DNA from: JAICUY01 sp035708065
Lineage (GTDB): Bacteria > Chloroflexota > Limnocylindria > QHBO01
Length of the DNA stretch: 64,000 bases
NCBI GenBank assembly: GCA_035708065.1
Contig: DASSTC010000043.1
Location: 1-64,000 of the forward strand
Reading direction: 5' to 3'
Each line of letters opens with the position of its first letter. Within the stretch, counting starts at the first letter, position 1. Made by a program: the position numbers and the translations under genes. Positions 1 through 8,695 of this stretch are shown piece after piece. The notes beneath the pieces were generated by a model. It searched no databases and was not told where the DNA came from. It worked only from the letters and a program-made list of their open reading frames with translations.

Positions 1-1052
1 CGGACCGGTCCAAGTGGAAGCTCGAGGTCGGGGAGGGAACGCTCAGCCCCCGCTCGGCGCTCGACGTCCTGACCAACCTGAACGAGCGGATCGCGTCGGG
101 CAACATCGACGAGTTCCAGCCGATCGCCACGGGCTTCGTGCCCCTCGACAAGACGATCGGCGGCGGCTTGCGACCCGGCGAGCTGATGCTCATCGGCGGC
201 GCGCAGGGTCAGGGCAAGACGACCATGGCGCTGCAGATGGCGCGTAACGCGGCGGCATCGGGCCAGGCGACGGCGCTGTACGTGTGCTTCGAGCACGAAG
301 AGGAATACCTGATCCAGCGCATGATCGCCATGGAATCGGCGCTCGCGCACCTGCCCAAGAAGACCGGCGCGGTGAAGATCCAGGACGTCAAGAAGGAAGT
401 CCTGGGCAGCTACACCGCATCGGCTGAGGCCGGAACGCGCGCCAAGCTCGGCGCGAACCCCCGGCTGCGACCCAGCCTCGAGCGCATCGCACGATACGGC
501 AGCAGCCTGTTCCTGCTGCGCGGCACCGCCACGCACAGCACCATCGAGAACCTGCGTGCCCTGGTGCAGGAGCATCGCGGCGACGACGATCGGCGGCTGA
601 TCCTGTTCGTCGACTACCTACAGAAGGTGCCGGTCATTCCCGAGCCCGCCGATGAGGCCGAGAAGGTGACGCGTATCGTCAGCGGCCTGAAGGACATCGC
701 GCTGCAGTGCGAGGTGCCGGTGGTCGCCATCGTGGCGGCCGATCGCGAGGGACTCAAGGCCCAGCGCCTGCGCAACCACCACCTGCGTGGCTCCTCGGCG
801 ATCAACTACGAGAGCGACATCATCCTGATCCTGAACGACAAGTACAACATCGTCGCCAAGGTGAACATCGAGTTCAACCCGTACCAGGCGCAGCGCTACC
901 GCGACTGGGTGGTGGTCAGCATCGAGAAGAACCGCGGCGGCCAGGACAACATCGACCTGGAATACGAGAAGCTGTTCGAGTACAGCTGCTTCGATCCGAC
1001 CGGTCGCCAGACCTCGGAGAAGCTGATCGAGGAACGGCTCTACAACGACTGA
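1..1052 (+). CDS. DnaB-like helicase/ATPase C-terminal domain protein, 5' end outside the window
   Basis: The reading frame is already open at base 3, so the gene begins upstream; about 349 residues are visible. The protein has a RecA-type ATPase core as in replicative helicase DnaB. It shows the TGFxxLD entry motif followed by a Walker A (GAQGQGKTT, visible residues about 66-74), a Walker B of the DnaB form (LFVDYLQ), then a SGLKDIA segment and a C-terminal SIEKNRGG. Family knowledge: such proteins are hexameric 5'-3' DNA unwinding motors. The tail after KNRGG differs from housekeeping DnaB and the region between Walker A and B is longer, so this may be a paralogue rather than the main replicative helicase. 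The missing N-terminal domain would decide this. Confidence 0.8.
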   Translation, partial: DRSKWKLEVGEGTLSPRSALDVLTNLNERIASGNIDEFQPIATGFVPLDKTIGGGLRPGELMLIGGAQGQGKTTMALQMARNAAASGQATALYVCFEHEEEYLIQRMIAMESALAHLPKKTGAVKIQDVKKEVLGSYTASAEAGTRAKLGANPRLRPSLERIARYGSSLFLLRGTATHSTIENLRALVQEHRGDDDRRLILFVDYLQKVPVIPEPADEAEKVTRIVSGLKDIALQCEVPVVAIVAADREGLKAQRLRNHHLRGSSAINYESDIILILNDKYNIVAKVNIEFNPYQAQRYRDWVVVSIEKNRGGQDNIDLEYEKLFEYSCFDPTGRQTSEKLIEERLYND

Positions 1053-1480
1053 GCCGCCGACCGCGCCGGAGGCTCGGCGGATAGCCACCAGGTGGCTCTA
1101 TCGGAGAGCAAGCGGGGCTACCATGGCCCTTGCTTCGCCAAATGCGCCAGCTGATGGCTGCATTGACGTTCGAGGGCCCATGTGAGCCAAAGAACCCCGC
1201 CCCAACGGCGCCTCGTTCGCCGATAGAGCCGTGGACTGGCTGCGTCGTGAAGCGACGGCCCGCGCTTGGGCGCATACCGCCTTCCTCAGGTCTCCGTAGT
1301 TGGAAACGGCGGCCTGGGTGTGCGCCTACCGATTCCTGCCGGGAGCGGTATGACCCCCCCTGATCGGTCAAGCATGCGGATGCGCCCCCTACGGGCTCCG
1401 CAGGGAACCCGTATTGCATTCGACGGCCCGATCAGCGCGGCAACAACTCCCTCAGGAGTCGCTAGCCGGCGTTCGCCACG
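1053..1480. other. 428-bp gap between convergent genes, with several dyads
   Basis: There is no convincing coding region: the open frames are short and of low-complexity composition. The stretch holds at least five small inverted repeats: 1054-1080, 1083-1097, CGTCG/CGACG near 1240, TACGGG/CCCGTA at 1390-1413, and ACTCC/GGAGT at 1446-1459. A TACCAT hexamer lies at about 1119. The gap may hold bidirectional terminators, a structured RNA, or a decayed gene. I do not recognise an RNA family and found no tRNA. Confidence 0.5.
1054..1080 (+). terminator. hairpin just after the DnaB-like gene
   Basis: A perfect 7-bp stem, CCGCCGA at 1054-1060 pairing with TCGGCGG at 1074-1080, begins 2 nt after the stop codon. 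A second dyad, AGCCACC/GGTGGCT at 1083-1097, follows at once. No T-run follows either stem, so intrinsic termination is plausible but not proven. Confidence 0.4.
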
Positions 1481-1879
1481 TTAGGCGGCGACGCCGGCAC
1501 CGAGGATCTGGTAGATCTCCGTCCGGAAGCCGATGCCCGATGCCGTGCGGCTGAGCCAGCGCAGGTAGTCGGGATCCTTACGCGCGAGGTCGCGCAGGGT
1601 CCAGCCGGCGTAGCGGCCGAACGACAGGCGCGAGGTCGGGGCCTCGACCGGTGCGACCCGCTCGGAAAGCGAACGAGGCGTACGCGCCGCCGGGGCACGC
1701 AGCAGCGCATACGCCTCGTTGATCTCCCGCATCCGACGTGCGGCATAGCTCGACGCGTCGCGATCGGGGTGGTACTTCGACGCCAGGGCCCGATACGCCG
1801 CGCGGATCACCTCCGGCTCCGCCGTGGGGTGGAGCTGGAGCACGTGGTAGGCATCGGGCTTGTGCATCGGCGGAAGCAT
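1481..1879 (-). CDS. J-domain protein with an ExoX-C-like C-terminal domain
   Basis: The protein is about 132 residues. An N-terminal J domain (about residues 5-62) has the diagnostic HPD tripeptide in KYHPDRD and the usual closing helix (REINEAYALL). After a short linker the C-terminus reads LSFGRYAGWTL followed by DPDYLRWL. This matches the small domain seen at the end of exonuclease X-like proteins and in DUF3820-type proteins. J domains stimulate DnaK ATPase through HPD; no dnaK lies nearby. Two in-frame ATGs, at 1879 and 1867, are possible and neither has a good ribosome site. An upstream extension to 1951 would be arginine-rich and unlikely. The partner of the C-terminal domain is unknown. 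Confidence 0.75.
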   Translation of the reverse strand: MLPPMHKPDAYHVLQLHPTAEPEVIRAAYRALASKYHPDRDASSYAARRMREINEAYALLRAPAARTPRSLSERVAPVEAPTSRLSFGRYAGWTLRDLARKDPDYLRWLSRTASGIGFRTEIYQILGAGVAA

Positions 1880-2018
1880 GCGTCGCCTGCCTGCTTGCTT
1901 CCATCGCCTTTTCGTCAGGTGTCCGCGAAGGCCGGTATCGGTCCACCGCACCTTTCCGCCCAGGTTCGGTGCGGTGCAGTACTCGAATGGGCCATTCGGC
2001 CGGACGACCGGTCTGCGC

Positions 2019-2024
2019 TAGGCT
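2019..2024 (+). promoter_or_regulatory. -10 hexamer TAGGCT, 6 nt before the HAD gene
   Basis: TAGGCT is followed by AGGCCG and then ATG, with no Shine-Dalgarno sequence. Transcription would begin at or next to the start codon, which suggests a leaderless mRNA. Confidence 0.45.
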
Positions 2025-2030
2025 AGGCCG

Positions 2031-2774
2031 ATGCCCGCGAATCTCCGCGCCGTCTTCCTCGACATCGGCGACACCGTCATGCGCCCGAACCCGTCGTGGG
2101 AGCACGTGTATGCCCTGGCGTTCGAGGAATTCGGCATCGGCGTCACGGCCGAGCAGCTGCGACCCGCCCTGCGCAAGGCCTATCACCACGGCGGGTGGGG
2201 CTTCGAGGGCGGCTTCGAGCCAACCGAGGAGACGAGCTTCCGCCGCACGGTCGAGATCGACCAGATGGCGATTGCCGAGCTCGGAGTCGGACCGATGCCT
2301 GATGCCTTCTTCCGCCGGCTCTCCGAGCTCTTCACCGTCACGAGCAACTGGCATGTCTTCCCCGATTCGCTTCGGGTGCTGGAGGAGCTCCACGCGCGGG
2401 AGCTGGTCGTCGGCGCGGTGAGCAACTGGGTTTGGACCCTTCCCGAGCTGCTGCACTCGCTCGAGCTCGCCAGCCAGTTCGACTTCCTGGCGGTGAGCTC
2501 GCACGTCGGGTTCGAGAAGCCGCACCCACGAATCTTCGAATGGGCGCTCGAGCGGGCGCGCGTGCCGGCCGATACGGTGATCCACGTCGGCGACCACCTC
2601 GATGCCGACGTGCGTGGCGCCGAGGCCGTGGGGATCAGTGGCGTGCTGATCGATCGCGTCGGGCGCTATGCGGCGGACGACCTGCCCGGCGACGTCACGG
2701 TGATTCGCTCACTCGACGAGCTGCTGCCCATCGTCGATGAGCGCCTCGACACCGAGGACCGCCTGGCCGGATGA
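2031..2774 (+). CDS. HAD-superfamily hydrolase
   Basis: The protein is 247 residues, a usual length for subfamily IA HAD phosphatases. Motif I is FLDIGDT (Asp11 as nucleophile); the canonical DxD second aspartate is Gly13, with Asp at 14, as in the DxGDT variants of the family. Motif II is VSNW, a lysine follows in FEKPHP, and motif IV is GDHLDADVRGA. A cap domain fills residues about 20-100. The substrate cannot be told from sequence. The gene overlaps the next one by ATGA, so the pair should be co-translated. Confidence 0.85.
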   Translation: MPANLRAVFLDIGDTVMRPNPSWEHVYALAFEEFGIGVTAEQLRPALRKAYHHGGWGFEGGFEPTEETSFRRTVEIDQMAIAELGVGPMPDAFFRRLSELFTVTSNWHVFPDSLRVLEELHARELVVGAVSNWVWTLPELLHSLELASQFDFLAVSSHVGFEKPHPRIFEWALERARVPADTVIHVGDHLDADVRGAEAVGISGVLIDRVGRYAADDLPGDVTVIRSLDELLPIVDERLDTEDRLAG

Positions 2775-3337
2775 CCTCCTCGCGCGAGGAGATGTGGCGC
2801 CTGTTCGTCGCGATCCCGCTCAATGATGAGGTGCGCACGGCGGCCACAGCGAGTGCAACTCTGCTTCAGGCGAGGCTCGGTCGTGACGGCTGGCGCTGGG
2901 TTGACCCCGAGATGTTTCATCTGACGCTCGCGTTTCTCGGCAACGTGCCCAGCTCGTCGGCCGCCGACCTGGCTCGTCGCCTCGAGACCGTTGCGACTCC
3001 TGCCTCCGAGGTCATCGCACGGTGCGGCGGCGTTGGCGCGTTCCCTTCAGGAGCTCGCGCGCGGGTGGTGTGGTACGGCGTCAGTGATGGGGGTGGTGAG
3101 ATTCGATCCTTGGCTGCACGCGTCAAGGGTTTGCTGGGAGCCGCTGACGAAGCGGCGTTTCGCCCGCATATCACGCTTGCACGGCTGAAATCACACGGTA
3201 CGGTCGACGTACGAGGCGGCCTCGACCTGGCGGTGCCAAGGTCACGCCTGCTCGTGCGGTCGCTCGTGTTGTACCGGAGTACGTCGCAGTTCCGCCGCAC
3301 GCGGCACGAACCAATTGCGGTACAGCCGCTCGCCTGA
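2771..3337 (+). CDS. thpR: RNA 2',3'-cyclic phosphodiesterase (2H phosphoesterase)
   Basis: The protein is 188 residues and carries the two HxTx motifs that define the LigT/ThpR 2H family: HLTL at residues 50-53 and HITL at 133-136. The spacing and length fit ThpR. The family hydrolyses 2',3'-cyclic phosphate ends of RNA and can join tRNA halves in vitro. The start at 2771 overlaps the HAD stop codon; Met8 is an alternative start. Its 3' end lies only 26 bp from the end of the leftward TadG-like gene, so the two units converge. Confidence 0.85.
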   Translation: MTSSREEMWRLFVAIPLNDEVRTAATASATLLQARLGRDGWRWVDPEMFHLTLAFLGNVPSSSAADLARRLETVATPASEVIARCGGVGAFPSGARARVVWYGVSDGGGEIRSLAARVKGLLGAADEAAFRPHITLARLKSHGTVDVRGGLDLAVPRSRLLVRSLVLYRSTSQFRRTRHEPIAVQPLA

Positions 3338-3363
3338 TCGACGCTCGCTCGGGTAATTTCAGC

Positions 3364-4980
3364 TCAGTGCACGAGACCCTGTTGCGTGAGCTTGTACAAC
3401 TTCGCCGGGTCGTACGGCATACACAGGTCACCGGTTCCGCCGATGTCCCAGGTCCAGGAGATGATCTGAACCGCAGCTATCTGCGTGGATGCAGCATCGC
3501 AGTTCGTCACCACGTTTCCGGTGAGATCGACGTGAGCTGTCGGAGCGTAGATCGTGCCCGAGATGTTGAGCACGGTCCCGCCCTCAATGTCGATGCACGC
3601 TGAGGTTGCGCAGCTTGGTGTGCCGCCGCCGGTATACGCGGGCATGCTTCCGAACCGGTCATACCAGATCACCATGCCGCCGTACGGGCAGCCGCCAGTT
3701 GTCGTCACCGGAGGACAGGGCTGGTCGGGGAGAAGGCCAGCGAGCTTGAGGATCGAACTGGCGGTGAGGTCGATGTTCCCCTGGCACTTCGACGCTCCGG
3801 CGGCGGGACAGCTCGCCGCGTACGTCGGATTGTCGGTGTTGTAGATCAGGACCGGCGCCGGCGCGGAACCGCCGGCGAGCGAGTCGAGGGAACCAGTGGA
3901 GCCGATCGTGATGCCACCACCCGCGATCACGTAGATGCCGGGTTTCAGCGACACGCGCACCTTCGCACCGATGTTCCATCCGCCGTAATAGATGCCTGGC
4001 TGCAGCTCGATGCAATCGAAGCCGGATGGAAGCCCCGGGCAAGCCGATGCGGCTGACGGCGTCCACGGGATCCGGCCCCCGCCCTGCCCGCATCCTTTCG
4101 ACGAGCTCGCCATCGTCGGGGTACCACCGGCTCCGCATGTGGCTCCTGGAAGCGATGTATCCCACGGCGGAAAGTGAAGTCCGGCGAGCGGATCGCCGAG
4201 CTGGCGTGCCGCCTCGTCGAGGCTGCCACCCGGCGTCGGCTGAGATGCCGGTCCGGAGCAACCGCCATGCACGTTGGTCTTCGGCGCCGACAGGACGGCG
4301 CCACCATCGATGATCAGGCCGCCCGTAGAGGACGTCGTGCACGTCTCGTCGGACGTCTGGTTCCCGCAGTCCGAGTTCACCTGGACGTATCCGCCTGGTC
4401 CGGTGTAGCCAGGGACCGGGTAGATCTGGATTGTCGACGAGCCTCGGACGCGAGCTGACGCGCAGCCGGTTGGACGCAAAGCGACAAGCGAGTTGCTATT
4501 GGTGTTGCCGCGTTGTCGCGCCGCCACCGCCTGCGTGGTAACCGATTCGAAGCTCTTGCCCCAGATCCGGGAGAAAAAGGCGTCGTGACGGGCGGTGATC
4601 TTGACCTGCACGAAGCCGGGGAGCCCGACGTAGTCGCCGGCATCGGCGTCGGGCGGGTAGTTGACCTCCATCGAAGTTCCCGCTGCGTCCGCGGCGCAGT
4701 TGGTGTTGGCCGCGTCAAAGAACCCGTTCTCCAGCGCGTAATGACAGGCAGCCATCCATCCTTGCGTGGAGTCGAAGGTCTGAAGGTGCGTCAGCGGGTC
4801 TTCGTCGCTGATAAACCTGGCCGCAGCAAGGGCTGCGGGATCGGCGGCGTTCTGCTCCTGGCGCCGCAACATCCATGAGAAGCCGAGATCCACGACGACT
4901 GCCGAGATCGCGAGAAGGACCGTCATCGCAAACGCCACGATGAGCAGGACCTGGCCGCGTTGATCTCTGGCTGATGTCAT
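3364..4980 (-). CDS. TadG-like pilus-assembly/surface protein
   Basis: The protein is 538 residues. The N-terminus RDQRGQVLLIVAF, followed by one transmembrane helix (about residues 10-32) and QNAADPAALAAA, is typical of TadE/TadG-type pseudopilin-like proteins. The rest is predicted extracellular, rich in Gly, Ser and Cys, with stretches such as GIYVIAGGGITIG and an IYAPTAHVDL segment near the C-terminus that look beta-helical. No von Willebrand A motif is visible, unlike classical TadG. It is last in a three-gene leftward unit; its ATG overlaps the stop of the preceding TadE-like gene by ATGA. The likely role is a minor pilus component or surface adhesin. Confidence 0.7.
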   Translation of the reverse strand: MTSARDQRGQVLLIVAFAMTVLLAISAVVVDLGFSWMLRRQEQNAADPAALAAARFISDEDPLTHLQTFDSTQGWMAACHYALENGFFDAANTNCAADAAGTSMEVNYPPDADAGDYVGLPGFVQVKITARHDAFFSRIWGKSFESVTTQAVAARQRGNTNSNSLVALRPTGCASARVRGSSTIQIYPVPGYTGPGGYVQVNSDCGNQTSDETCTTSSTGGLIIDGGAVLSAPKTNVHGGCSGPASQPTPGGSLDEAARQLGDPLAGLHFPPWDTSLPGATCGAGGTPTMASSSKGCGQGGGRIPWTPSAASACPGLPSGFDCIELQPGIYYGGWNIGAKVRVSLKPGIYVIAGGGITIGSTGSLDSLAGGSAPAPVLIYNTDNPTYAASCPAAGASKCQGNIDLTASSILKLAGLLPDQPCPPVTTTGGCPYGGMVIWYDRFGSMPAYTGGGTPSCATSACIDIEGGTVLNISGTIYAPTAHVDLTGNVVTNCDAASTQIAAVQIISWTWDIGGTGDLCMPYDPAKLYKLTQQGLVH

Positions 4981-5741
4981 TGCTGATACTCCATCGCTTG
5001 ATTGACCACGGCGGAGAGCGAGATCTCATCCGGGATGAGCAGGAATCCGGCAAGGGGCGGTCGCCAGCCGTAGCAGGCGAGGACGGTCACCTGGTTCGAG
5101 TTCACGTCGCCCGATCCCGCAAAGTCGCTAGCCATGTCATTGGTCGCATCGGTCTTTGGGAAGTCCTTGGAGCAATCGATGCGCACCACCTGGGAGCTCC
5201 CCGTGCACGCCGGGTCTTCGCCGGTACGCGGGTTGATGGTGTGAACCGTCGACGCGCCACCCACGCCCATGCACCAGCCGTACACCGGCACGGTGCACTC
5301 GCGGAACGTGTTTCGCAGGTGGGTCGCAGGGTCGATCGCCACCTGGTCGTAGGTGCCCCAGTTGCCGCTCGTGTCCTTCGTCCAGTAGCCCGACCAGCAC
5401 GCGGTCATTCGGATTCGATCGCTGCTCATGGCGAACAGGCTTCCTTTCAGATGCGCCCGCATCAGCGGCCATCCGTTGGCTGGTGCGTCGCAGGCAAAGT
5501 AGCTGTTCGGCGCGGGGAGCAGTGAGTTGTCCGGTGCGAGATTGGACACTGTCGGGCACTGCGACGTCGCGCTGTGCACCGATGCATAGCGAGCGGCCTC
5601 GCGTGCGCCGTTCGCGATCTGCTGCTGGTAGAAGATGCCGATGCCAAGCACGATGATTCCGATCAGCACCATCAGGAGCAGCGGCAGCACCAGCGCGAGC
5701 TCAACGAGTGCCTGTCCACGCTCGCCACGTGGCGTCAGCAC
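4977..5741 (-). CDS. TadE-like pilus-assembly protein, longer copy
   Basis: The protein is about 254 residues. I choose the GTG at 5741 because it gives the classic TadE N-terminus (LTPRGERGQALVELALV) and has AGGTGA a few bases upstream. A frame to 5873 exists but would add an arginine-rich run. The transmembrane helix is followed by QQIANGAREAARYASV, typical of TadE pseudopilins. The exported part is Cys-rich. The start overlaps the preceding TadE-like gene by 7 nt. TadE-type proteins are processed by a prepilin peptidase and needed for Flp/Tad pilus assembly; no TadA ATPase or TadV peptidase lies in this window. Confidence 0.75.
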   Translation of the reverse strand: MLTPRGERGQALVELALVLPLLLMVLIGIIVLGIGIFYQQQIANGAREAARYASVHSATSQCPTVSNLAPDNSLLPAPNSYFACDAPANGWPLMRAHLKGSLFAMSSDRIRMTACWSGYWTKDTSGNWGTYDQVAIDPATHLRNTFRECTVPVYGWCMGVGGASTVHTINPRTGEDPACTGSSQVVRIDCSKDFPKTDATNDMASDFAGSGDVNSNQVTVLACYGWRPPLAGFLLIPDEISLSAVVNQAMEYQQ

Positions 5742-6364
5742 GTGCTCACCTGACCCGGTGGGCAGTCGACGGCGAACTCGCGGGCGCGCTGCAGCCAGAT
5801 CTCGCCGAGTGACAGCCCCCAATTGAACGGAAGCGCGACGTCGAGGTTGAAGAGCGTCGTGAACCGGTAGCACATGCGAACTTCAACGGTGTGGCTCGCC
5901 GGTTCTCCCGGAGACGCGTTGTCGGGGTGATCGGCCATATCGGCCACCCCGGAACATTGGGAAGGGATCGACGAACCAAAGCCGGGGACCGGCTTTCCGC
6001 ACTGCGGATCCTGTCCATCATGGACGCAGACCCGGACGACTGGCATCGACGTGCAGGTCCCGTCGCTGGCGAAGGTCGTGTTCGCAAGTACCTTCGCCTC
6101 ACTGCACGCGGCGAGCGCCGCAACCCGATGCAGGTCGTCGTAATACCCGACCTCGGTCGAATCGCCGGGCACCGGAGGATGGTTACGAAGGCGCTCGATG
6201 GCGCCTGCCTCAGCGCCTCCGCGCGTCGCCGCTTCAATGGTGATGCTCGCCTGGAAGACTCTTCCGAAGTCGGCGATGCCGAGCAGCAGCACAAGAAGCA
6301 TCGGAAGCACGAGGGCGAACTCCACGAGCGATTGCCCTCGACGAGAAGCCGAGAGCGGAGACAT
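5735..6364 (-). CDS. TadE-like pilus-assembly protein, first gene of the unit
   Basis: The protein is about 209 residues from the ATG at 6364; a GTG at 6415 could add 17 basic residues. The N-terminus SASRRGQSLVEFALV, one transmembrane helix and ASITIEAATRGGAEAGA mark it as TadE-like. The exported part has several cysteines (SEAK, GTCTSM, PQCGKP regions) that could form disulfides. It shares its N-terminal pattern with the next gene, so the two probably arose by duplication. The three leftward genes look like a minor-pilin set. Neither possible start has a convincing ribosome site. Confidence 0.72.
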   Translation of the reverse strand: MSPLSASRRGQSLVEFALVLPMLLVLLLGIADFGRVFQASITIEAATRGGAEAGAIERLRNHPPVPGDSTEVGYYDDLHRVAALAACSEAKVLANTTFASDGTCTSMPVVRVCVHDGQDPQCGKPVPGFGSSIPSQCSGVADMADHPDNASPGEPASHTVEVRMCYRFTTLFNLDVALPFNWGLSLGEIWLQRAREFAVDCPPGQVSTC

Positions 6365-6501
6365 AGCTAGGCCGGTGGAGGCGGCCCGCCGGGGTCGCCG
6401 AAGAAGGTTGGGCACGATCCTGGTCTGCCGGCGTATCGGTCTCTCGGATCACCGAGGATGCCGGCGAAGCCCCCTTGCTCTGATGTTGTCGATGAACTGA
6501 T

Positions 6502-6517
6502 CGGTACCGTAGTACCG
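6502..6517. promoter_or_regulatory. palindromic candidate operator
   Basis: CGGTAC and GTACCG form a perfect 6-bp inverted repeat around CGTA, in the middle of the divergent region. No regulator gene is adjacent, so the binding protein is unknown. Confidence 0.35.
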
Positions 6518-6666
6518 GGTCCGCACCGTGACTATCGTTCCGGGCGGCTTTCGGTGACGCGGGGCAACGTCGCGGAACACTTCTGGCGGTCCGGTGCAGT
6601 CCGGTGATGACGACCGTACGCCGCGCACCTTGCCGATGACCTTGCAGGCACGCCGCGGCGAGGCGC

Positions 6667-6672
6667 TACGCT
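6667..6672 (+). promoter_or_regulatory. -10 hexamer TACGCT, 6 nt before the Nudix gene
   Basis: TACGCT is followed by GGGCCG and ATG, nearly the same arrangement as at 2019-2031. No Shine-Dalgarno sequence is present, so the mRNA is probably leaderless. Confidence 0.45.
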
Positions 6673-6678
6673 GGGCCG

Positions 6679-7272
6679 ATGGTCGAACGGGTCCTGGCCC
6701 TTCCCCGCGACGCAGTCCCCGGCGGGACGGCATTCCACGGCATCAAAGCGGCGGACGACGCGACGCTCGCCGACCTGCGTCGCGCCGTCCGCGAGACAGG
6801 CCGCTTCCTGAACCGGCCGGACGCCGAGGACGACCCGACCCACAAGCAGCTGATTCCGTACGTCGTCGTACGCGACGGGGAGCGCACCTTCCTGACCGAA
6901 CGCACGACAGCGGGTGGAGATTCGCGGCTGCACGGCAAGGCGAGCATCGGGGTAGGTGGGCATCTCAATCCGGTCGACGAAGGCGAGAATCCGCTCGACG
7001 ACGGCCTGCGACGCGAATGGTCCGAGGAGCTGGATGCCGACTGGGAGCCCGAGTTCGAGCTCATCGGGCTGCTGAATGACGAGAGCAACCCGGTCGGCGC
7101 CGTCCATCTCGGAATCGTGTTCAGCGTGGACGCGCGCGGTCGTTCGGTCGCGGTGCGCGAGCACGAGAAGCTCACCGGCCGGTGGGCGACGCCTGACGAG
7201 GTGTACGCGGCCTGGGATCGCATGGAGACCTGGTCGCAGCTGGTCGCCGAGCAGCTCTTCGACCGAGCCTGA
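6679..7272 (+). CDS. Nudix-family phosphoesterase
   Basis: The protein is 197 residues. A divergent Nudix box is visible: GVGGHLNP at about 91-97, then after a short spacer RREWSEEL, which supplies the RExxEE metal-binding core. The layout, with a long N-terminal segment containing THKQLIPYVVV, resembles the predicted MutT-family phosphoesterases of the COG4112 type. Nudix enzymes hydrolyse nucleoside diphosphates linked to a second moiety; the substrate here is unknown. The gene is preceded by a close -10 hexamer and followed 37 bp later by nfeD. Confidence 0.75.
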   Translation: MVERVLALPRDAVPGGTAFHGIKAADDATLADLRRAVRETGRFLNRPDAEDDPTHKQLIPYVVVRDGERTFLTERTTAGGDSRLHGKASIGVGGHLNPVDEGENPLDDGLRREWSEELDADWEPEFELIGLLNDESNPVGAVHLGIVFSVDARGRSVAVREHEKLTGRWATPDEVYAAWDRMETWSQLVAEQLFDRA

Positions 7273-7297
7273 AAACGCGGTAGGCGAGCGCTTGGGT

Positions 7298-7303
7298 CAT
7301 ACT
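7298..7303 (+). promoter_or_regulatory. -10 hexamer CATACT, 6 nt before nfeD
   Basis: CATACT, then CAGCCC, then ATG at 7310. The close spacing matches the other leaderless-type starts of this window. Confidence 0.4.
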
Positions 7304-7309
7304 CAGCCC

Positions 7310-8695
7310 ATGATCCGGCCCGTTCGGCGTCTGGTCTCCGTGGCGGCGCTGGTTCTTGGCTTGGCCGCGCTCGTCGCTCCGGCCGGTGCCGCAACCGATG
7401 GGCACGTCACCCGGCTGCACCTGGCCGGCACGATCGACCAGTTCAACGCCGTCTACATTGAAGAGGGGATCAAGGCGGCGGCGGCGAGCAACGCCCTCGC
7501 GGTGCTGATCCAGATCGACTCGCCCGGCGGCGACCTGGAGAGCACCCGCAAGATGGTGCAGGCAATCCTGGCGAGCCCCATCCCGGTCATCACCTGGGTC
7601 GCGCCGGAGGGTGCCCGAGCCGGCAGCGCAGCGACCTTCATCACGCTTGCCGGCGACGTCGCCGCCATGGCGCCCAACACGAACATCGGCGCGGCGTCGG
7701 TCGTCGGTGGTTCGGGCGAGGACCTGCCCTCGACGCTCGAGCGCAAGGTGACGAACGACGCCGTGGCGCAGATCCGTCAGCTGGCCGATCGCCAGGCGCG
7801 CAACGCCGACTGGGCGGAATCGGCGGTTCGAGATGCCGCGAGCATCAGCGCAGCCGATGCGGCGGCGATGAAGCCACCGGTCGTCGACTTCGTCGCCGCC
7901 GACGAGCAGCAGCTGTTCGCGGAGATCGACCAGGGACGACGCGCTGACGGCCACGCCTATCGGTTCAACGACGGGCCGCTACCCTCGCTGGAAGGCGTCG
8001 GGGTGCAGGACGCGAACATGAACTTCGCGCAGTCGTTCCTGCACCTGCTCTCGGATCCGAACATCGCCTTCATCCTGTTCACGATCGGCTTCTATGGGAT
8101 CCTGGCGGAGCTGTTCCACCCGAACTTCCTGTCGGGAACGCTCGGCGCGATCGCGATCGTGCTCGCCTTCATCGGTTCGAACAGCCTGCCGCTGAACGTG
8201 GGCGGTCTGTTGCTGATCCTGCTGGGCATCGGCCTGTTCGTGCTCGAGCTGAACGTGACGAGCTACGGGCTGCTGACGATTGCCGGCATCGTCTCGTTCG
8301 TGCTTGGCGCGTTCGCGCTGTACACCGGCGTGGCGCCACCGGGCGAGGAATCTATCGAGGTCAGCGTCAGCCCGGTCCTCATCATCGGTGCGGTGATCGT
8401 CACGCTGGTCTACTTCTATGTCCTGATCCGAGCGCTCCTGCAGATGCGTCGCAAGCACAGCCCGGTGTCGCCGATGGCCACGGTGATGGGCAGCGTCGGA
8501 ACGGCGCAGACGCTCATTGCGCCGACCGGGATCGCCTATGCTGCCGGCGAAGCCTGGTCGGCACGTGCTCGATCGGGCGACATTCATCCGGGGACTCCCG
8601 TCCGCGTGGTGGGGGTCAACGGCCTCGAGCTGATCGTCGAGCCGGCGGGCGCCGGCGAACCGTCCACCACAGAGGAGAACCCGAGCCATGCCTAA
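7310..8695 (+). CDS. nfeD: NfeD-family membrane-bound serine protease
   Basis: The protein is 461 residues with an N-terminal signal peptide (about 1-27). A ClpP-class protease domain follows, with the oxyanion segment IDSPGG, a nucleophile serine in ARAGSAATF, and a lysine candidate in LERKVTND. About five transmembrane helices lie between residues 240 and 385, and a C-terminal OB-fold NfeD domain contains the GTAQT and GTPVRVVGV segments. Full-length NfeD proteases cleave the C-terminal region of partner slipins. The start at 7310 gives a clean signal peptide. The gene overlaps the slipin gene by 8 nt (ATGCCTAA), which fixes the functional pair. Confidence 0.9.
   Translation: MIRPVRRLVSVAALVLGLAALVAPAGAATDGHVTRLHLAGTIDQFNAVYIEEGIKAAAASNALAVLIQIDSPGGDLESTRKMVQAILASPIPVITWVAPEGARAGSAATFITLAGDVAAMAPNTNIGAASVVGGSGEDLPSTLERKVTNDAVAQIRQLADRQARNADWAESAVRDAASISAADAAAMKPPVVDFVAADEQQLFAEIDQGRRADGHAYRFNDGPLPSLEGVGVQDANMNFAQSFLHLLSDPNIAFILFTIGFYGILAELFHPNFLSGTLGAIAIVLAFIGSNSLPLNVGGLLLILLGIGLFVLELNVTSYGLLTIAGIVSFVLGAFALYTGVAPPGEESIEVSVSPVLIIGAVIVTLVYFYVLIRALLQMRRKHSPVSPMATVMGSVGTAQTLIAPTGIAYAAGEAWSARARSGDIHPGTPVRVVGVNGLELIVEPAGAGEPSTTEENPSHA

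Larger units (their letters stand above)
6365..6678. other. 314-bp divergent intergenic region
   Basis: This region separates the leftward Tad-like unit from the rightward Nudix gene and should hold both promoters. I see no gene. The clearest structure is a 16-bp dyad, CGGTAC-CGTA-GTACCG at 6502-6517, a good size for a dimeric repressor site. The Nudix -10 hexamer lies at 6667-6672. Confidence 0.55.

Noticed and set aside
1130..1363. Possible small gene behind a TACCAT hexamer
   Set aside because: The predicted product is Pro/Arg-rich without pattern, starts at TTG without a ribosome site, and overlaps several dyads.
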